This document shows, in pieces, positions 24,456 to 33,245 of a stretch of 47,150 nucleotides of DNA. The stretch spans positions 1 through 47,150 of the forward strand of contig JAQICJ010000076.1 of assembly GCA_027858615.1 (NCBI GenBank). The letters are read 5' to 3'. Made by a program: the position numbers and the translations under genes. The DNA is from Deltaproteobacteria bacterium (GTDB lineage Bacteria > Myxococcota_A > Polyangia > HGW-17). Every line of letters begins with the position of its first letter. Within the stretch, counting starts at the first letter, position 1. Below the pieces are notes generated by a model, which was not told the origin of the DNA, ran no database searches, and was given only the letters and a program-made list of their open reading frames with translations.

Positions 24456-25786
24456 TACAAATTCCATCCTAACTTCAGAGATACCAAATTCCTCAGAGAA
24501 ACAGGCGGGAAATTTTTCTCTCTGGCAAGTTTATCAAATAATTCACGAGCTTTTTCAAAATATTTTTCATCCATGTGCAAATAGTAGTCAGGGTGAATTT
24601 CTCTCAACTGACTTTCCACAAAGCGCTTATCGATCGTGTGATTGCGATCTTCTCTAAGCACCTTCTTTAAATTATCGACCAAATCGAAACTTTCTTTATC
24701 ATTAATTGGAATTCCCCCAAAATTAAATGCATATTCCAGAGGCTCATATGACAAAACTACTGCTCCACAAAGGATCAGGGCTGTAAGCATATTTTTTTCT
24801 TCTTTGCTTTTTATGGTATTGAGTAACTCCTCCATGGTGATTTTGCCGTTTATTCTGGTGAAAACATTAAAATCCAATTCGTTGGGCAAAGGCTGGTAAC
24901 GCAAATAAACAGATGAATTGGGAAAAACATAGTAGGGATGAGTTTGATTTAAAAAAGCCGACAGCAGGCCCTGAGAAAGCAATTCGATACCGTTGTAAAT
25001 TATTTCGTAGATAGTGTAAGGCAACTTGCGCTCAGGTTTTTCAACTTCTTCCTTTTTGAAAATGTATTCTCCCTCTTTCCAGTTGAAGGTTTCGATGATT
25101 TTGATGGCCCATTGACGATCGAGAGCTTCATCCCTTTCCTTTTCGTTGATAACTCCCATTTGTATCAGTGCTTCCCCCTGGAGAATATTTTCTTTTTCAG
25201 CCAGTTGATGAGATTCGGCAGCCTGTTTTTGATTGATGACTCCATCATCAACCAGCATATTGCCAAGAAGATCTCCCTTTTTATTAGAGCGGATATCAAC
25301 CGGGATTCCTTGGTAAAAATAAATGGCTTTTTTGATTTTACCCGATTTCAAAAACAAAACTCCAGTTTCTTTGCGCCCGTAAATGGCTGCAGCCTTGTTA
25401 ATACAAACACCCTCCCGAATCTGCCCCCTTGGATCTCCCAGGGGAACAGAAACAAAGTTGCTTTGATTTTCTTCAGCTATCAACTCTCGTTGTTTAATCC
25501 GGTGTTCAATATTTAAAACAGAAACAATCTCATAATTAAAACCCCGCAGATTCTCACATGCTTTTCTGGTTATGGGAATGTTGGAAACCAGAATCACCGG
25601 TCCCGTTTTTTTATTCCAGGTTTGTAATTTCTCCCCCTGAACAACATCCGGATGGGTTATGTCAATGTATAATTCTTCACCACCACTCAAATCAGACTGA
25701 GGAATGCCACTGTGATAGTTATTGAGGATGGAATCAGGGAAAAAATCTTCTTTTAGTGAAATCAGAAAATAATCGATATTAGCCAT
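24455..25786 (-). CDS. DUF4388/PatA-N-like domain protein, first gene of the signalling operon
   Basis: A 443-residue protein. An N-terminal alpha/beta part (about 1-120) resembles a receiver-like fold without its acidic triad. The region about 130-240 carries 'GVLFLKSGKIKKAIYFYQGIPVDI...GDLLGNMLVDDGVI', the hallmark of PatA-N/DUF4388-type domains, which occur in two-component and gliding or gene-regulation proteins of Myxococcota and cyanobacteria. A helical C-terminal part follows, ending in 'IHPDYYLHMDEKYFEKARELF', which may mediate protein contact. There is no catalytic motif, so an adaptor is likely. It precedes the HD-GYP regulator with a one-base overlap. The promoter should lie in the divergent gap with the palindrome at 25867-25884. 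Confidence 0.8.
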   Translation of the reverse strand: MANIDYFLISLKEDFFPDSILNNYHSGIPQSDLSGGEELYIDITHPDVVQGEKLQTWNKKTGPVILVSNIPITRKACENLRGFNYEIVSVLNIEHRIKQRELIAEENQSNFVSVPLGDPRGQIREGVCINKAAAIYGRKETGVLFLKSGKIKKAIYFYQGIPVDIRSNKKGDLLGNMLVDDGVINQKQAAESHQLAEKENILQGEALIQMGVINEKERDEALDRQWAIKIIETFNWKEGEYIFKKEEVEKPERKLPYTIYEIIYNGIELLSQGLLSAFLNQTHPYYVFPNSSVYLRYQPLPNELDFNVFTRINGKITMEELLNTIKSKEEKNMLTALILCGAVVLSYEPLEYAFNFGGIPINDKESFDLVDNLKKVLREDRNHTIDKRFVESQLREIHPDYYLHMDEKYFEKARELFDKLAREKNFPPVSLRNLVSLKLGWNL

Positions 25787-25866
25787 AGGTGGAATTTCTT
25801 TCGATATTTAAATTAAAATTTTGCCAAATTTGACAGTTATATAATAATGAACCAGAAATTGACTGT

Positions 25867-25884
25867 AGTTTTTATATAAAAACT
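25867..25884. promoter_or_regulatory. Perfect 18-bp palindrome in a divergent promoter region
   Basis: AGTTTTTATATAAAAACT is fully self-complementary, and the flanks CTGT/GCAG extend it to 26 bp with one G-T pair (25863-25888). It lies between the minus-strand signalling operon and the plus-strand L,D-transpeptidase gene, where a dimeric regulator could control both. Confidence 0.5.
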
Positions 25885-25971
25885 GCAGCTTGTACCTGAA
25901 AAAAGTTTTTTAATGAGACATTGCTTAAACTGATTGTTTTGGGAACTGAATCCCATGGGAGTTTTATTTTT

Positions 25972-27633
25972 ATGAGCCTGCACACTGCATTTTTTTACCT
26001 GGTGTTATTATTCCAAATATCCTGTGAAAATAAAAGTAAAAATAACAACGATAATGAAAAAAAACAACGGAAAGAAGCCAAAATTAACAGAAGTGAGACT
26101 GCTGCCAATTGTCTTGATGGGGAAAAAGAAAAAAAGCACGATTTCAAACCGGAAAAGATAAATCCCCAAATGTGGTCTAAAGAATTTGACATAGTTAACA
26201 ATTTGGATCAGCCCCATATTCACCCTACTCCGGATGCAACAGAAATCATGGATGCCCTTCGGGGAATTTTTAAGAAAATTCCCAGGCGAGGCAACTGGTA
26301 TAACTCTCTGGGTGCCTCCAAGCCTTCCAAAATTTACTCACGCCCTTCACGCAAATCATTGGAACTGGGTAGAATAAGACCCCGAACCAGATTTCCCACC
26401 GTCGGTCATTACAAGGGAAGCGGCTGTTCTAAGGGATGGCTGCGAATAGGACTGGAAGCCTATGTTTGCACCAACTCCTTTCGTAAAAGTCGCAAAATGC
26501 CGATGACCAAGGTACTTCCTGTTGTAAAAAAGGACAGAATTACCCCGGGGAAATATGCTTATGTCAGAATAGGCGGAACAAAATGGTATCCTTCACGCAG
26601 TGCAGTAAAACAAAAAAAATCCGGCGGTAAGTATCCCCAGGGATTTTATGTACATTTCAAACGCTTTACGCGAATTAACAACAAGAATTACTGGAAAACC
26701 ATAAAAAACAGATATGTACCTGTTGACCGCATCGCCGGTCACAGACCTGCCAAATATACCGGAGTCAAACTGGGTGGAGAACTCAAACTACCGATTTCCA
26801 TAGTTATCGCAAAAGACAGCAAGGGTAAAAACGCACCCATCAATGTTTATGATAAACCTGGAGGCAAAAAGATAGGAAGTCTGCCCGCCCGTTCAGCTGT
26901 CAATATCTTCGGCGAAAAATTCGGCAAAGAAGGTGCTTATTACAGGATCGGAAAATGCAAGTGGATCAAATCAAGACAAGTGGCATCAGCCTTTCCTGCA
27001 CCCGTTCCTCCCGGGGTAAAAAAGCATGAGATGTGGATAGATATCAACCTGGGAAGACAGACTCTGGTTCTTTATCACGAAAAAACTCCTGTTTTTGCAA
27101 CAATAGTTTCCACTGGTCGAGGTGGACACTCTACCAAGCACGGAATTTTCAGAATCTGGTGGAAAGCATCAGAACGAGATATGCAAAATGAAGTTGGAGA
27201 AGAATCGTATCTGGCAGCATCAGTACCCTGGTCCATGTTTTTCTGGAAAGGTCAGGCTCTGCATGGAACCTACTGGCACGATCAATTTGGCAAGAAAAAA
27301 AGCCACGGCTGCGTCAACCTTTCTGCCCGTGATGCCCGTTATATTTATGAACTGCTGCCTCCATTCAACGGTCCCAACTGGGATTACATCTGGCTGGGAA
27401 AAAACAATCCTGGACCGGTGGTTCAAATAAGGCGGGATGATGAAGACCGTCCCATGGTATTCGGGGTAGCTACCTCATTCATAGTTGAAGAAACTCTGGA
27501 AAAAATGCAGAAACTTTACAAAAAGAAACTGAAAGAAGAGACCCTGGAGAAAATTAAAAATTCAGATGATAACGATGAGAATAGTGAAAACAGTGAAAAA
27601 AAGGCTGAAGAAAAAAAGGCTGAATCGGAATAA
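25972..27633 (+). CDS. Lipoprotein L,D-transpeptidase (YkuD) with SH3-like repeats
   Basis: 553 residues. The N-terminal signal ends at Cys18 in 'LFQISC', a slightly unusual lipobox with Gln at -3, then an Asn/Lys-rich linker. Two SH3-like modules follow (about 90-190, and 265-330 with 'INVYDKPGGKKIGSLP'). The YkuD domain (about 350-475) has 'MWIDINLGRQTLVLYH', 'STGRGGHSTKHGIFRI', 'HGTYWHDQFG' and catalytic 'SHGCVNLSARDAR' (Cys447). The C-terminus is charged and coiled. YkuD enzymes form 3-3 peptidoglycan crosslinks or attach proteins to the wall, so this one is likely periplasmic and lipid-anchored. The start is ATG 25972 with GGGAG at 25957-25961; the longer TTG 25921 reading adds 17 residues that spoil the signal peptide. 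The 45-bp palindromic element begins one base after the stop. Confidence 0.92.
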   Translation: MSLHTAFFYLVLLFQISCENKSKNNNDNEKKQRKEAKINRSETAANCLDGEKEKKHDFKPEKINPQMWSKEFDIVNNLDQPHIHPTPDATEIMDALRGIFKKIPRRGNWYNSLGASKPSKIYSRPSRKSLELGRIRPRTRFPTVGHYKGSGCSKGWLRIGLEAYVCTNSFRKSRKMPMTKVLPVVKKDRITPGKYAYVRIGGTKWYPSRSAVKQKKSGGKYPQGFYVHFKRFTRINNKNYWKTIKNRYVPVDRIAGHRPAKYTGVKLGGELKLPISIVIAKDSKGKNAPINVYDKPGGKKIGSLPARSAVNIFGEKFGKEGAYYRIGKCKWIKSRQVASAFPAPVPPGVKKHEMWIDINLGRQTLVLYHEKTPVFATIVSTGRGGHSTKHGIFRIWWKASERDMQNEVGEESYLAASVPWSMFFWKGQALHGTYWHDQFGKKKSHGCVNLSARDARYIYELLPPFNGPNWDYIWLGKNNPGPVVQIRRDDEDRPMVFGVATSFIVEETLEKMQKLYKKKLKEETLEKIKNSDDNDENSENSEKKAEEKKAESE

Positions 27634-27634
27634 C

Positions 27635-27679
27635 TAGTTCCCATCCCAGAAGTGGGGTTTTTGGCTGGGATGGGAACTA
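27635..27679 (-). repeat. 45-bp internally deleted derivative of the 166-bp element, acting as a terminator-like hairpin
   Basis: TAGTTCCCATCCCAG (27635-27649) and CTGGGATGGGAACTA (27665-27679) are a perfect 15-bp inverted repeat around a 15-nt loop containing GTGGGGTTTTTGG. The left 30 bases are the reverse complement of the right end of copies B and C, so this is a minus-oriented element that lost its interior. It fills the entire gap between two convergent genes, one base from each stop codon, and probably terminates transcription in both directions. Confidence 0.85.
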
Positions 27680-27680
27680 A

Positions 27681-28133
27681 CTACAAACATTCTTTTATTT
27701 TGTGGTAAAGAAAGTTTGAAGTTACCAGTCCGCTGCCTCCATAACAGATTTTGCCGCTACTGTTGATAATAACAAAGCCCGGCACCCTGACAACAGTCTT
27801 TCCGCACAATTTCCATTTGGGGATATGATAGGTCGATAACACCGGCTTATATGTATCAAGCCAGGTTTCATACATGGCGGCAGTCTTGTCCACAAAAACG
27901 AGATGAAAATGAACCCGTTTCTCAAAAAAGGAGCGGGTCTTGTTAAAACGCTTGATCAGAAGTTGGGATTTCAGGGACCAGGTCGTCACAATTCCAATAA
28001 CGTTTACTTTGTGGGGATCCATGGTAATGCCAGCCAGACGGGAGCATTTTTTGAAGCTCATTGTGTCCTGATTCGGGACACAACCCAAACTGAAAAGCAA
28101 CAAGAAAAAAGAAGTTATTATATATTCAGACAT
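27681..28133 (-). CDS. Thioredoxin-fold lipoprotein lacking the CxxC motif
   Basis: 150 residues with a lipoprotein signal 'FFLLLFSLGC' (Cys18). The mature part looks like a TlpA/thioredoxin fold: beta strand 'VNVIGIVTTWSLKSQLLIKRFN', then 'VHFHLVFVDKTAAMYETWLDTYKP', then the cis-Pro-like strand 'VRVPGFVIINSSGKICYGG'. At the active-site position after 'VTTWS' there is no CxxC, so thiol-disulfide exchange by the usual mechanism is not possible. It may be a peroxiredoxin-like or substrate-binding relative. It shares the strand with, and lies 36 bp after, the Cys-rich lipoprotein gene, so the two may be co-expressed and exported together. Confidence 0.72.
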   Translation of the reverse strand: MSEYIITSFFLLLFSLGCVPNQDTMSFKKCSRLAGITMDPHKVNVIGIVTTWSLKSQLLIKRFNKTRSFFEKRVHFHLVFVDKTAAMYETWLDTYKPVLSTYHIPKWKLCGKTVVRVPGFVIINSSGKICYGGSGLVTSNFLYHKIKECL

Positions 28134-28169
28134 TTTCCCTGATTTTCTATTGTAGTTGAGAAAAATTCA

Positions 28170-29135
28170 TCAGTGGGTGCAGTGGGCGCCAATATCATTG
28201 GGTCCCATGCCTGTACAATAGCGAAAACCGAGTTCCCGACAATCCCTCTCATAGAAATAACCATCCAGGCAAATTTTGGCAAAAAAGGAATCCTCGCACA
28301 TTTCTTCACCTTCGTCACATTCCTGACCGGCAGGATTGCAATGTGGATTGTTTGTGCCCATTTCACAAATTTTATCTCCGGGTAGAGAAGTACAGTCAAT
28401 TGAAGTTACGATTCCGTTATTGCAGGTGACTTTGGTGTTACCGTCACATTCTCCTGTAAATTCTTCAGGATCACACTGTCCACCACTTCCCATACACTGA
28501 AGTTGAAATACGCCTTCTTCAACCTGAACTTTCAGGCAGGACAAACCGACAACAGCACAGTCCACCATATTTACAACCCCATTTTCACATCTTTTAATCA
28601 AATCGCCTTCACACTCAATAAGAAAGCTGTCATCCTCGCAAGTTGATTCAGTGCAATATGCTTTTTCATCGTCCCCTTTGGCACAAATCCATCCGGGAGA
28701 AACACCACAGTCCATAGCATACATTTTATTGTCAAAATTATCGCAATAATAACGGACATTACCGTCACAATAACCAGGATCTGTTGCTGGATCGCAACTA
28801 AGGGGTTCTTCACCGGCTCCAAAACATTTTTTTACTTCGTCACAATCACTTTGTGATTCAAGCACGCAGCGGTAAAGATCGTTCCAGATTGGCTGAGTGT
28901 GTGTTTGAGAAACATTATTGTAATGAGCGGTAACACAGGGAGCAATATACCCACCTCCCATTACTCCACAAGCATCTCTGATAAGACAAGCATTAAGAAT
29001 GTCATCGAATTCGAGATTCTCAAAATGGTTATTTTCGTTATTACTATTGGTATTATTTCCGCTGCTGTCGTCATCACAAGCTGCCAAAAATGTTGCTAAT
29101 AAAAGTATTGATATCAGATAAAAAAGTTTTTTCAT
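28170..29135 (-). CDS. Cysteine-rich surface lipoprotein
   Basis: 321 residues. A signal peptide ends in 'LATFLAAC' (Cys20), then an Asp/Ser/Asn-rich spacer, then many evenly spaced cysteines. Short modules of the type 'C....G.......C.NG.V...DC' recur ('LIKRCENGVVNMVDC', 'NTKVTCNNGIVTSIDC', 'VRYYCDNFDNKMYAMDC', 'AKICLDGYFYERDC'), so the protein is probably a string of disulfide-bonded mini-domains. Such lipoproteins are abundant in Myxococcota-type genomes; their role is largely unknown and may be surface adhesion or binding. The neighbouring thioredoxin-fold lipoprotein is suggestive, but lacks redox cysteines. It follows the zinc-ribbon gene by 23 bp and is likely in its operon. Confidence 0.82.
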   Translation of the reverse strand: MKKLFYLISILLLATFLAACDDDSSGNNTNSNNENNHFENLEFDDILNACLIRDACGVMGGGYIAPCVTAHYNNVSQTHTQPIWNDLYRCVLESQSDCDEVKKCFGAGEEPLSCDPATDPGYCDGNVRYYCDNFDNKMYAMDCGVSPGWICAKGDDEKAYCTESTCEDDSFLIECEGDLIKRCENGVVNMVDCAVVGLSCLKVQVEEGVFQLQCMGSGGQCDPEEFTGECDGNTKVTCNNGIVTSIDCTSLPGDKICEMGTNNPHCNPAGQECDEGEEMCEDSFFAKICLDGYFYERDCRELGFRYCTGMGPNDIGAHCTH

Positions 29136-29158
29136 TATAGATCTCTCAAAATTAGGGT

Positions 29159-29464
29159 TTACTCAAGATTCTTAAAGAGGGCGTTTAATTTTTCTTTGGC
29201 TTCTTTGGTATCAACCTTTTTGGGAGGACTGTCCAATTCCCGGAATCTGAAGGAAGAACAAAAATTAGCAGCTTCTCTGTCTCTGATAAAGGCTGTGTAA
29301 GTTTCGGTACATTGATTATGTACAGAGGTGTCATGGAATTTGCAATTCTTGCAACAATGCAAATACTTGCCACAATGTTCACAAACATCCAATCTACCAA
29401 CCTTTATACCACCTTTCACAGCAAATTCAATTTCTTTGCCACAACTGTAACAATAATAAGCCAT
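29159..29464 (-). CDS. Small zinc-ribbon protein
   Basis: 101 residues with three CxxC pairs: 'CYSCGKE' (Cys5/Cys8), 'CEHCGK', 'CCKNC', plus 'CTETYTAFIRDREAANFCSSF', enough for one or two structural zinc sites. The C-terminal half is charged ('SPPKKVDTKEAKEKLNALF'). There is no signal peptide, so it is cytoplasmic. The layout resembles small zinc-ribbon proteins of unknown function found in many former Deltaproteobacteria. The ATG at 29464 has AGGAG nine bases upstream. It heads a three-gene minus-strand set with two lipoproteins. Confidence 0.75.
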   Translation of the reverse strand: MAYYCYSCGKEIEFAVKGGIKVGRLDVCEHCGKYLHCCKNCKFHDTSVHNQCTETYTAFIRDREAANFCSSFRFRELDSPPKKVDTKEAKEKLNALFKNLE

Positions 29465-29563
29465 TTAATATATCTCCTGTACGCCTGATATTAATCAGGA
29501 TTAATTAATAAGAACAATTTGTCTGATTTTATGTTTAACGGAAAAATGACCTTTTGTCCACAA

Positions 29564-29595
29564 GTTAGTACCGGCTAGTACTAACTAGTACTAAC
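29564..29595. promoter_or_regulatory. Tandem/palindromic TAGTACTAAC motif in a divergent promoter region
   Basis: GTTAGTAC (29564-29571) pairs with GTACTAAC (29578-29585), and the 10-mer TAGTACTAAC is directly repeated at 29576-29585 and 29586-29595. The gap also holds a direct repeat of AGAGGTTATT (29603-29612 and 29639-29648) and a CCGGG/CCCGG hairpin near 29681-29698. These are candidate operators for the acyl-CoA synthetase gene and/or the zinc-ribbon gene. Confidence 0.5.
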
Positions 29596-29735
29596 TAACA
29601 AAAGAGGTTATTTTTTGGATAAAACATTTTACATTTACAGAGGTTATTGTTAATAAAATAACGGTTTATTTTTGAATAATTCCGGGCTTGAAATCCCGGT
29701 TGAAAATTATAAAAACTTTTCCCATGGAGGCTGCA

Positions 29736-31796
29736 ATGATCAATAAACAACTAATCGAACCAGAATCAATTCTTGTCGTGGGGGCAAGCAATAATATCAA
29801 AAAGCCCGGGGGTAAAGTTCTGAAAAACATCATTGATGGAACTTTTACCGGCAGGCTTTACGCTATGAACCCCAAAGAAGATGAAGTTCAAGGGGTAAAA
29901 TGTTTTAAAAAACCTGAAGATTTGCCCCAGGGAATTGATCTGGCGATTATTTCCATTCCAGCTAAAGTTGTTCCTCCAACAGTTGAATTTTTAGCAGAAA
30001 AAAGAAACACCAAAGCTTTTATTGTTTTATCGGCGGGATTCAGTGAAACCGGAGAACCCGGAGAAGCTCTCGAAGCTCAACTTCTTGATATAGCCAATAC
30101 TCATGATGTTTCATTAATTGGTCCCAACTGCATGGGAATTCTGACAACAACTTACCAGGCAACCTTTGCCGGACCTATTCCCAATTTCAACCGCAACGGA
30201 GTGGATTTCGCCAGTGGCTCTGGTGCTACTGCAGCTTTTATCATGGAAGCCGGGATCGAAATGGGACTTCCCTTTGCCAGCATGTACAGTGTTGGAAACA
30301 GTGCTCAAAACGGGGTTGAAGATATAGTGAAATATTGGGACGAAAGCTTTGAACCTCAAAAAAGTACCCGGGTAAAACTTCTCTACCTCGAAAAAATCGA
30401 CAACCCCCAGATGTTTTACAAGCATACCTCTTCGCTCATCAACAAAGGCTGTAAAATCGCGGCAATCAAAGCCGGAGCTTCCGAAGCAGGAAACCGGGCA
30501 GCATCTTCACATACCGGGGCTCTTGCCAGTTCTGACGAAGCCGTCGAAGCACTTTTCCGCAAAGCCGGAGTGGTTCGCTGTTATGGCAGAGAAGAATTAA
30601 TGCTGGTAGGTGCTATTTTCAGCCACAAAGAACTCAAGGGCAAAAATTTGGCCATCGTTACCCATGCCGGTGGTCCCGGAGTCATGATTTCCGATACACT
30701 GAGCAAAGGTGGCTTCAGAATACCACCTCTTGAAGGCATGAAAGCCGAAGAACTGCTCAGTAAACTATATCCTGGTTCTTCCGTCAGCAACCCAGTTGAT
30801 TTTCTTGCAACCGGCACAGCCAAACAATTGGGCACCATTCTTGATTATATCGAACAGGATTTCGACCACATCGATGGCACCGTGGTTATTTTTGGAACTC
30901 CGGGACTGTTTGATGTTTCGGAAGTTTATAAAGTGCTGGACGAAAAAATGACCAATTGCAAAAAACCAATTTTTCCGATTCTGCCCAGTATCATCACCGC
31001 AAAAGAAGCTGTTGAATATTTCAGATCCCTAGGCAGAATCAGTTTTTCTGATGAAGTACTTTTTGGTCAAGCTCTGGTCAAAAGCTATAAATGCCAAGGT
31101 CCGGTCATGGAAAAACCTTCGATAAATCAAATAGATCAAGCTAAAGTCAGAGAAATTCTCAACAATTGCAATGATGGCTATCTTCCCCCAATTAATGTTC
31201 AAGCTCTGCTCGATGCAGCCAATATCCCCAGAGTGGTAGAAGCTGTGGTTGACACTTTTGAATTAGGTCTGAGCCTGGTTGATAAAATTGGTTTTCCCGT
31301 GGTTCTTAAAGCGGTGGGACCGGTTCACAAAACCGATATCGGCGGAGTTTCCCTTAATATCAACAAGGAATCCGAAATGAAAAAAGAATTCGAGCGGCTG
31401 ATGCAAATAAAAGATTGCAATGGTGTTCTTGTACAACCCATGATTGAAGGAACTGAACTTTATGTGGGTGCCAAACGGGAAGAAAACTTTGGTCATGTGA
31501 TTCTGGCAGGTCTTGGAGGAATTTTTATTGAAGTATTCAAGGATGTAGCCAGCGGACTTACCCCTATCGGTCTTAATGAAGCTGAAAAAATGATAAACAG
31601 TCTCAAATCCAGGCCTCTTTTCGAAGGAGTTCGAGGACTTGAACCTATTGACAAACAAAAATTTGCCCAGATTATTTCCAACCTGTCCTCTCTCTTGTCA
31701 GCCGCTCCTGAAATAGTTGAAATGGACATCAATCCTCTCTTAGCTCAAGGCAGCCAGATTACTGCAGTAGACGCCCGCATAAAAATCCAGCGCTAA
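29736..31796 (+). CDS. ADP-forming acetyl/acyl-CoA synthetase (alpha-beta fusion)
   Basis: 686 residues. It interconverts acyl-CoA + ADP + Pi with acid + CoA + ATP, conserving energy in fermentation, or activates acids. The CoA-binding Rossmann domain is N-terminal ('ILVVGASNNIKKPGGKVL'), followed by two succinyl-CoA-ligase-like domains with phospho-histidine His259 in 'RAASSHTGALASSDEA', then an ATP-grasp domain (about 460-686; 'IGFPVVLKAVGPVHKTDIGGV', 'GVLVQPMIEG', 'VEMDINPLLAQG'). The order is alpha then beta in one chain, the ACD-I fusion type. The start ATG 29736 has GGAGG five bases upstream; the TTG at 29688 is not supported. It stands alone, divergent from the zinc-ribbon gene. The exact acid substrate cannot be told. 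Confidence 0.92.
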   Translation: MINKQLIEPESILVVGASNNIKKPGGKVLKNIIDGTFTGRLYAMNPKEDEVQGVKCFKKPEDLPQGIDLAIISIPAKVVPPTVEFLAEKRNTKAFIVLSAGFSETGEPGEALEAQLLDIANTHDVSLIGPNCMGILTTTYQATFAGPIPNFNRNGVDFASGSGATAAFIMEAGIEMGLPFASMYSVGNSAQNGVEDIVKYWDESFEPQKSTRVKLLYLEKIDNPQMFYKHTSSLINKGCKIAAIKAGASEAGNRAASSHTGALASSDEAVEALFRKAGVVRCYGREELMLVGAIFSHKELKGKNLAIVTHAGGPGVMISDTLSKGGFRIPPLEGMKAEELLSKLYPGSSVSNPVDFLATGTAKQLGTILDYIEQDFDHIDGTVVIFGTPGLFDVSEVYKVLDEKMTNCKKPIFPILPSIITAKEAVEYFRSLGRISFSDEVLFGQALVKSYKCQGPVMEKPSINQIDQAKVREILNNCNDGYLPPINVQALLDAANIPRVVEAVVDTFELGLSLVDKIGFPVVLKAVGPVHKTDIGGVSLNINKESEMKKEFERLMQIKDCNGVLVQPMIEGTELYVGAKREENFGHVILAGLGGIFIEVFKDVASGLTPIGLNEAEKMINSLKSRPLFEGVRGLEPIDKQKFAQIISNLSSLLSAAPEIVEMDINPLLAQGSQITAVDARIKIQR

Positions 31797-31829
31797 CCAC
31801 AAAAGCTTATTGTTCAAAACCAGAACTCA

Positions 31830-32846
31830 TTACTGACTCTGTTTTTCCTCTGATATTTCTTTTTTCAATCTGGCAAAAATCTTCGGATTCTCTTTAAGGA
31901 ATTCCTTCACTTTCTTTTTGCCCTGCCCAATGCTTTCTTCTCCATATGAATACCAGGAGCCGGACTTCTGCAGAATCTGTTTTTCCAATCCCAATTCTAT
32001 CCATTCTGAAATATTATCAATTCCTTCATTAAAAATCAGATCAAACTCAGCCCTTTTGAAGGGAGGTGCAACTTTGTTTTTTGCCACCTTTATCCTGATT
32101 TTATTGCCGTAAATTTCATCTCCATTTTTGATTTTGCCAATGCGTCTGATATCCATTCTCACGGAAGAAAAAAACTTCAACGCTTTTCCCCCGGGTGTAG
32201 TTTCGGGAGATCCGAAGAAAACTCCGATTTTCATACGCAGTTGATTGATAAAAATAATTGTCGCCTGATTACGGGAACAACCGGCGGTAAGTTTGCGCAT
32301 AGCCTTGCTCATCATACGAGCCTGCAATCCCATCTGCTGATCAGTCATTTCTCCTTCAATTTCCGATTTTGGCACCAAAGCGGCAACAGAATCGATGACC
32401 AGCAAATCAACTCCACCTTTTTGAATCAGGATATCAGTAATTTCCAATGCCTGTTCTCCATAATCAGGTTGTGAAATAAGCAGTTTATCTTCTTTTACTC
32501 CAAGTTTGCCTGCATATTCCAGATCAAGGGCATGTTCAGCATCAACAAAAGCACATAGCAGATCCTGCTTTTGCGCTTGAGCAATCGTACTCAAGGCCAA
32601 AGTAGTTTTACCCGATGATTCAGGACCATAGATTTCCACAACCCTGCCCTTGGGTATTCCTCCGATTCCAAGCGCTTTGTCCAGATTAATCGAACCTGTG
32701 GAGATGGCTTCTATTCCTTTGATCTTTCCACCTCCGTGAACCATAAGAGCTCCTTTTCCGCATTTTTTTTCAACAACCGAAATTGCATCTTTGATTCTGG
32801 AATAATACAATTTCTCTTTTTTGTTTCTCTTCTTTTCAACTACCAT
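31830..32846 (-). CDS. recA: RecA recombinase
   Basis: 338 residues. It forms ATP-dependent filaments on single-stranded DNA, promotes strand exchange and triggers LexA cleavage. Walker A '[11 protein letters not shown]' (residues 74-81), Walker B '[14 protein letters not shown]', loop L1/L2 segments '[23 protein letters not shown]' and '[27 protein letters not shown]', and the C-terminal '[18 protein letters not shown]' are all present. The L1 segment is slightly divergent from the common 'MGDxHMGLQAR'. The start ATG overlaps the stop of a small helical protein gene as TAATG, so its translation is coupled to that unusual partner. No clear LexA box was found upstream. Confidence 0.98.
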   Translation of the reverse strand: MVVEKKRNKKEKLYYSRIKDAISVVEKKCGKGALMVHGGGKIKGIEAISTGSINLDKALGIGGIPKGRVVEIYGPESSGKTTLALSTIAQAQKQDLLCAFVDAEHALDLEYAGKLGVKEDKLLISQPDYGEQALEITDILIQKGGVDLLVIDSVAALVPKSEIEGEMTDQQMGLQARMMSKAMRKLTAGCSRNQATIIFINQLRMKIGVFFGSPETTPGGKALKFFSSVRMDIRRIGKIKNGDEIYGNKIRIKVAKNKVAPPFKRAEFDLIFNEGIDNISEWIELGLEKQILQKSGSWYSYGEESIGQGKKKVKEFLKENPKIFARLKKEISEEKQSQ

Positions 32847-33193
32847 TATCTTTCTCCTTTTTTAGGATTGATTTGGAAAGTAGGCCATTCTTGCCAGGGT
32901 GCCGACTGCCCTCGGCGCTTGTGCAAGGTAGTGGGCTGCTTCGAACCCACAATCCGCCTCAATCTGCCGGCCATGTTTTTTGCTATCCGATACTCATTAT
33001 GGGTTAGATACTTCATGCGCCAGGCCCATTTCATGATTGTAACCAGATCATTCAGTGCTCGTCTGCTTCCCTGCAGATAGGTAAGAAAAGCTCCTTTTGC
33101 CATATAAAGAGCATTCCTGTTCTTTCGATCCACCATTCTCTGTTCAAAGTGTTCAATTAAACGATTAAAAATTGCTATTGCATATTCATCCAT
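32846..33193 (-). CDS. Small basic helical protein coupled to recA, function unknown
   Basis: 115 residues, mainly alpha-helical and basic. Helices can be read at about 2-18, 24-45, 48-66 ('[20 protein letters not shown]') and 68-83 ('[19 protein letters not shown]'), followed by a Trp/Pro-containing tail. The pattern loosely recalls four-helix bundle proteins of the S23/Avd type, where a last helix reads '.YE....ml.eiGRmlGg', but no reverse transcriptase or template repeat is seen here. The start is ATG 33193 with AGGAGG six bases upstream; an upstream in-frame TTG is not needed. The stop overlaps the recA start. Coupling suggests a role with RecA or DNA, which is inference. Confidence 0.75.
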   Translation of the reverse strand: MDEYAIAIFNRLIEHFEQRMVDRKNRNALYMAKGAFLTYLQGSRRALNDLVTIMKWAWRMKYLTHNEYRIAKNMAGRLRRIVGSKQPTTLHKRRGQSAPWQEWPTFQINPKKGER

Positions 33194-33245
33194 ATGAAAC
33201 CTCCTGCAATTACCAGAAGCAACTTTTATTCCTTTTTCCAACACC

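Noticed and set aside
32846-33193. Diversity-generating retroelement accessory protein (Avd)
   Set aside because: Only a weak helical pattern agrees; there is no reverse transcriptase, template repeat or variable repeat in the window.
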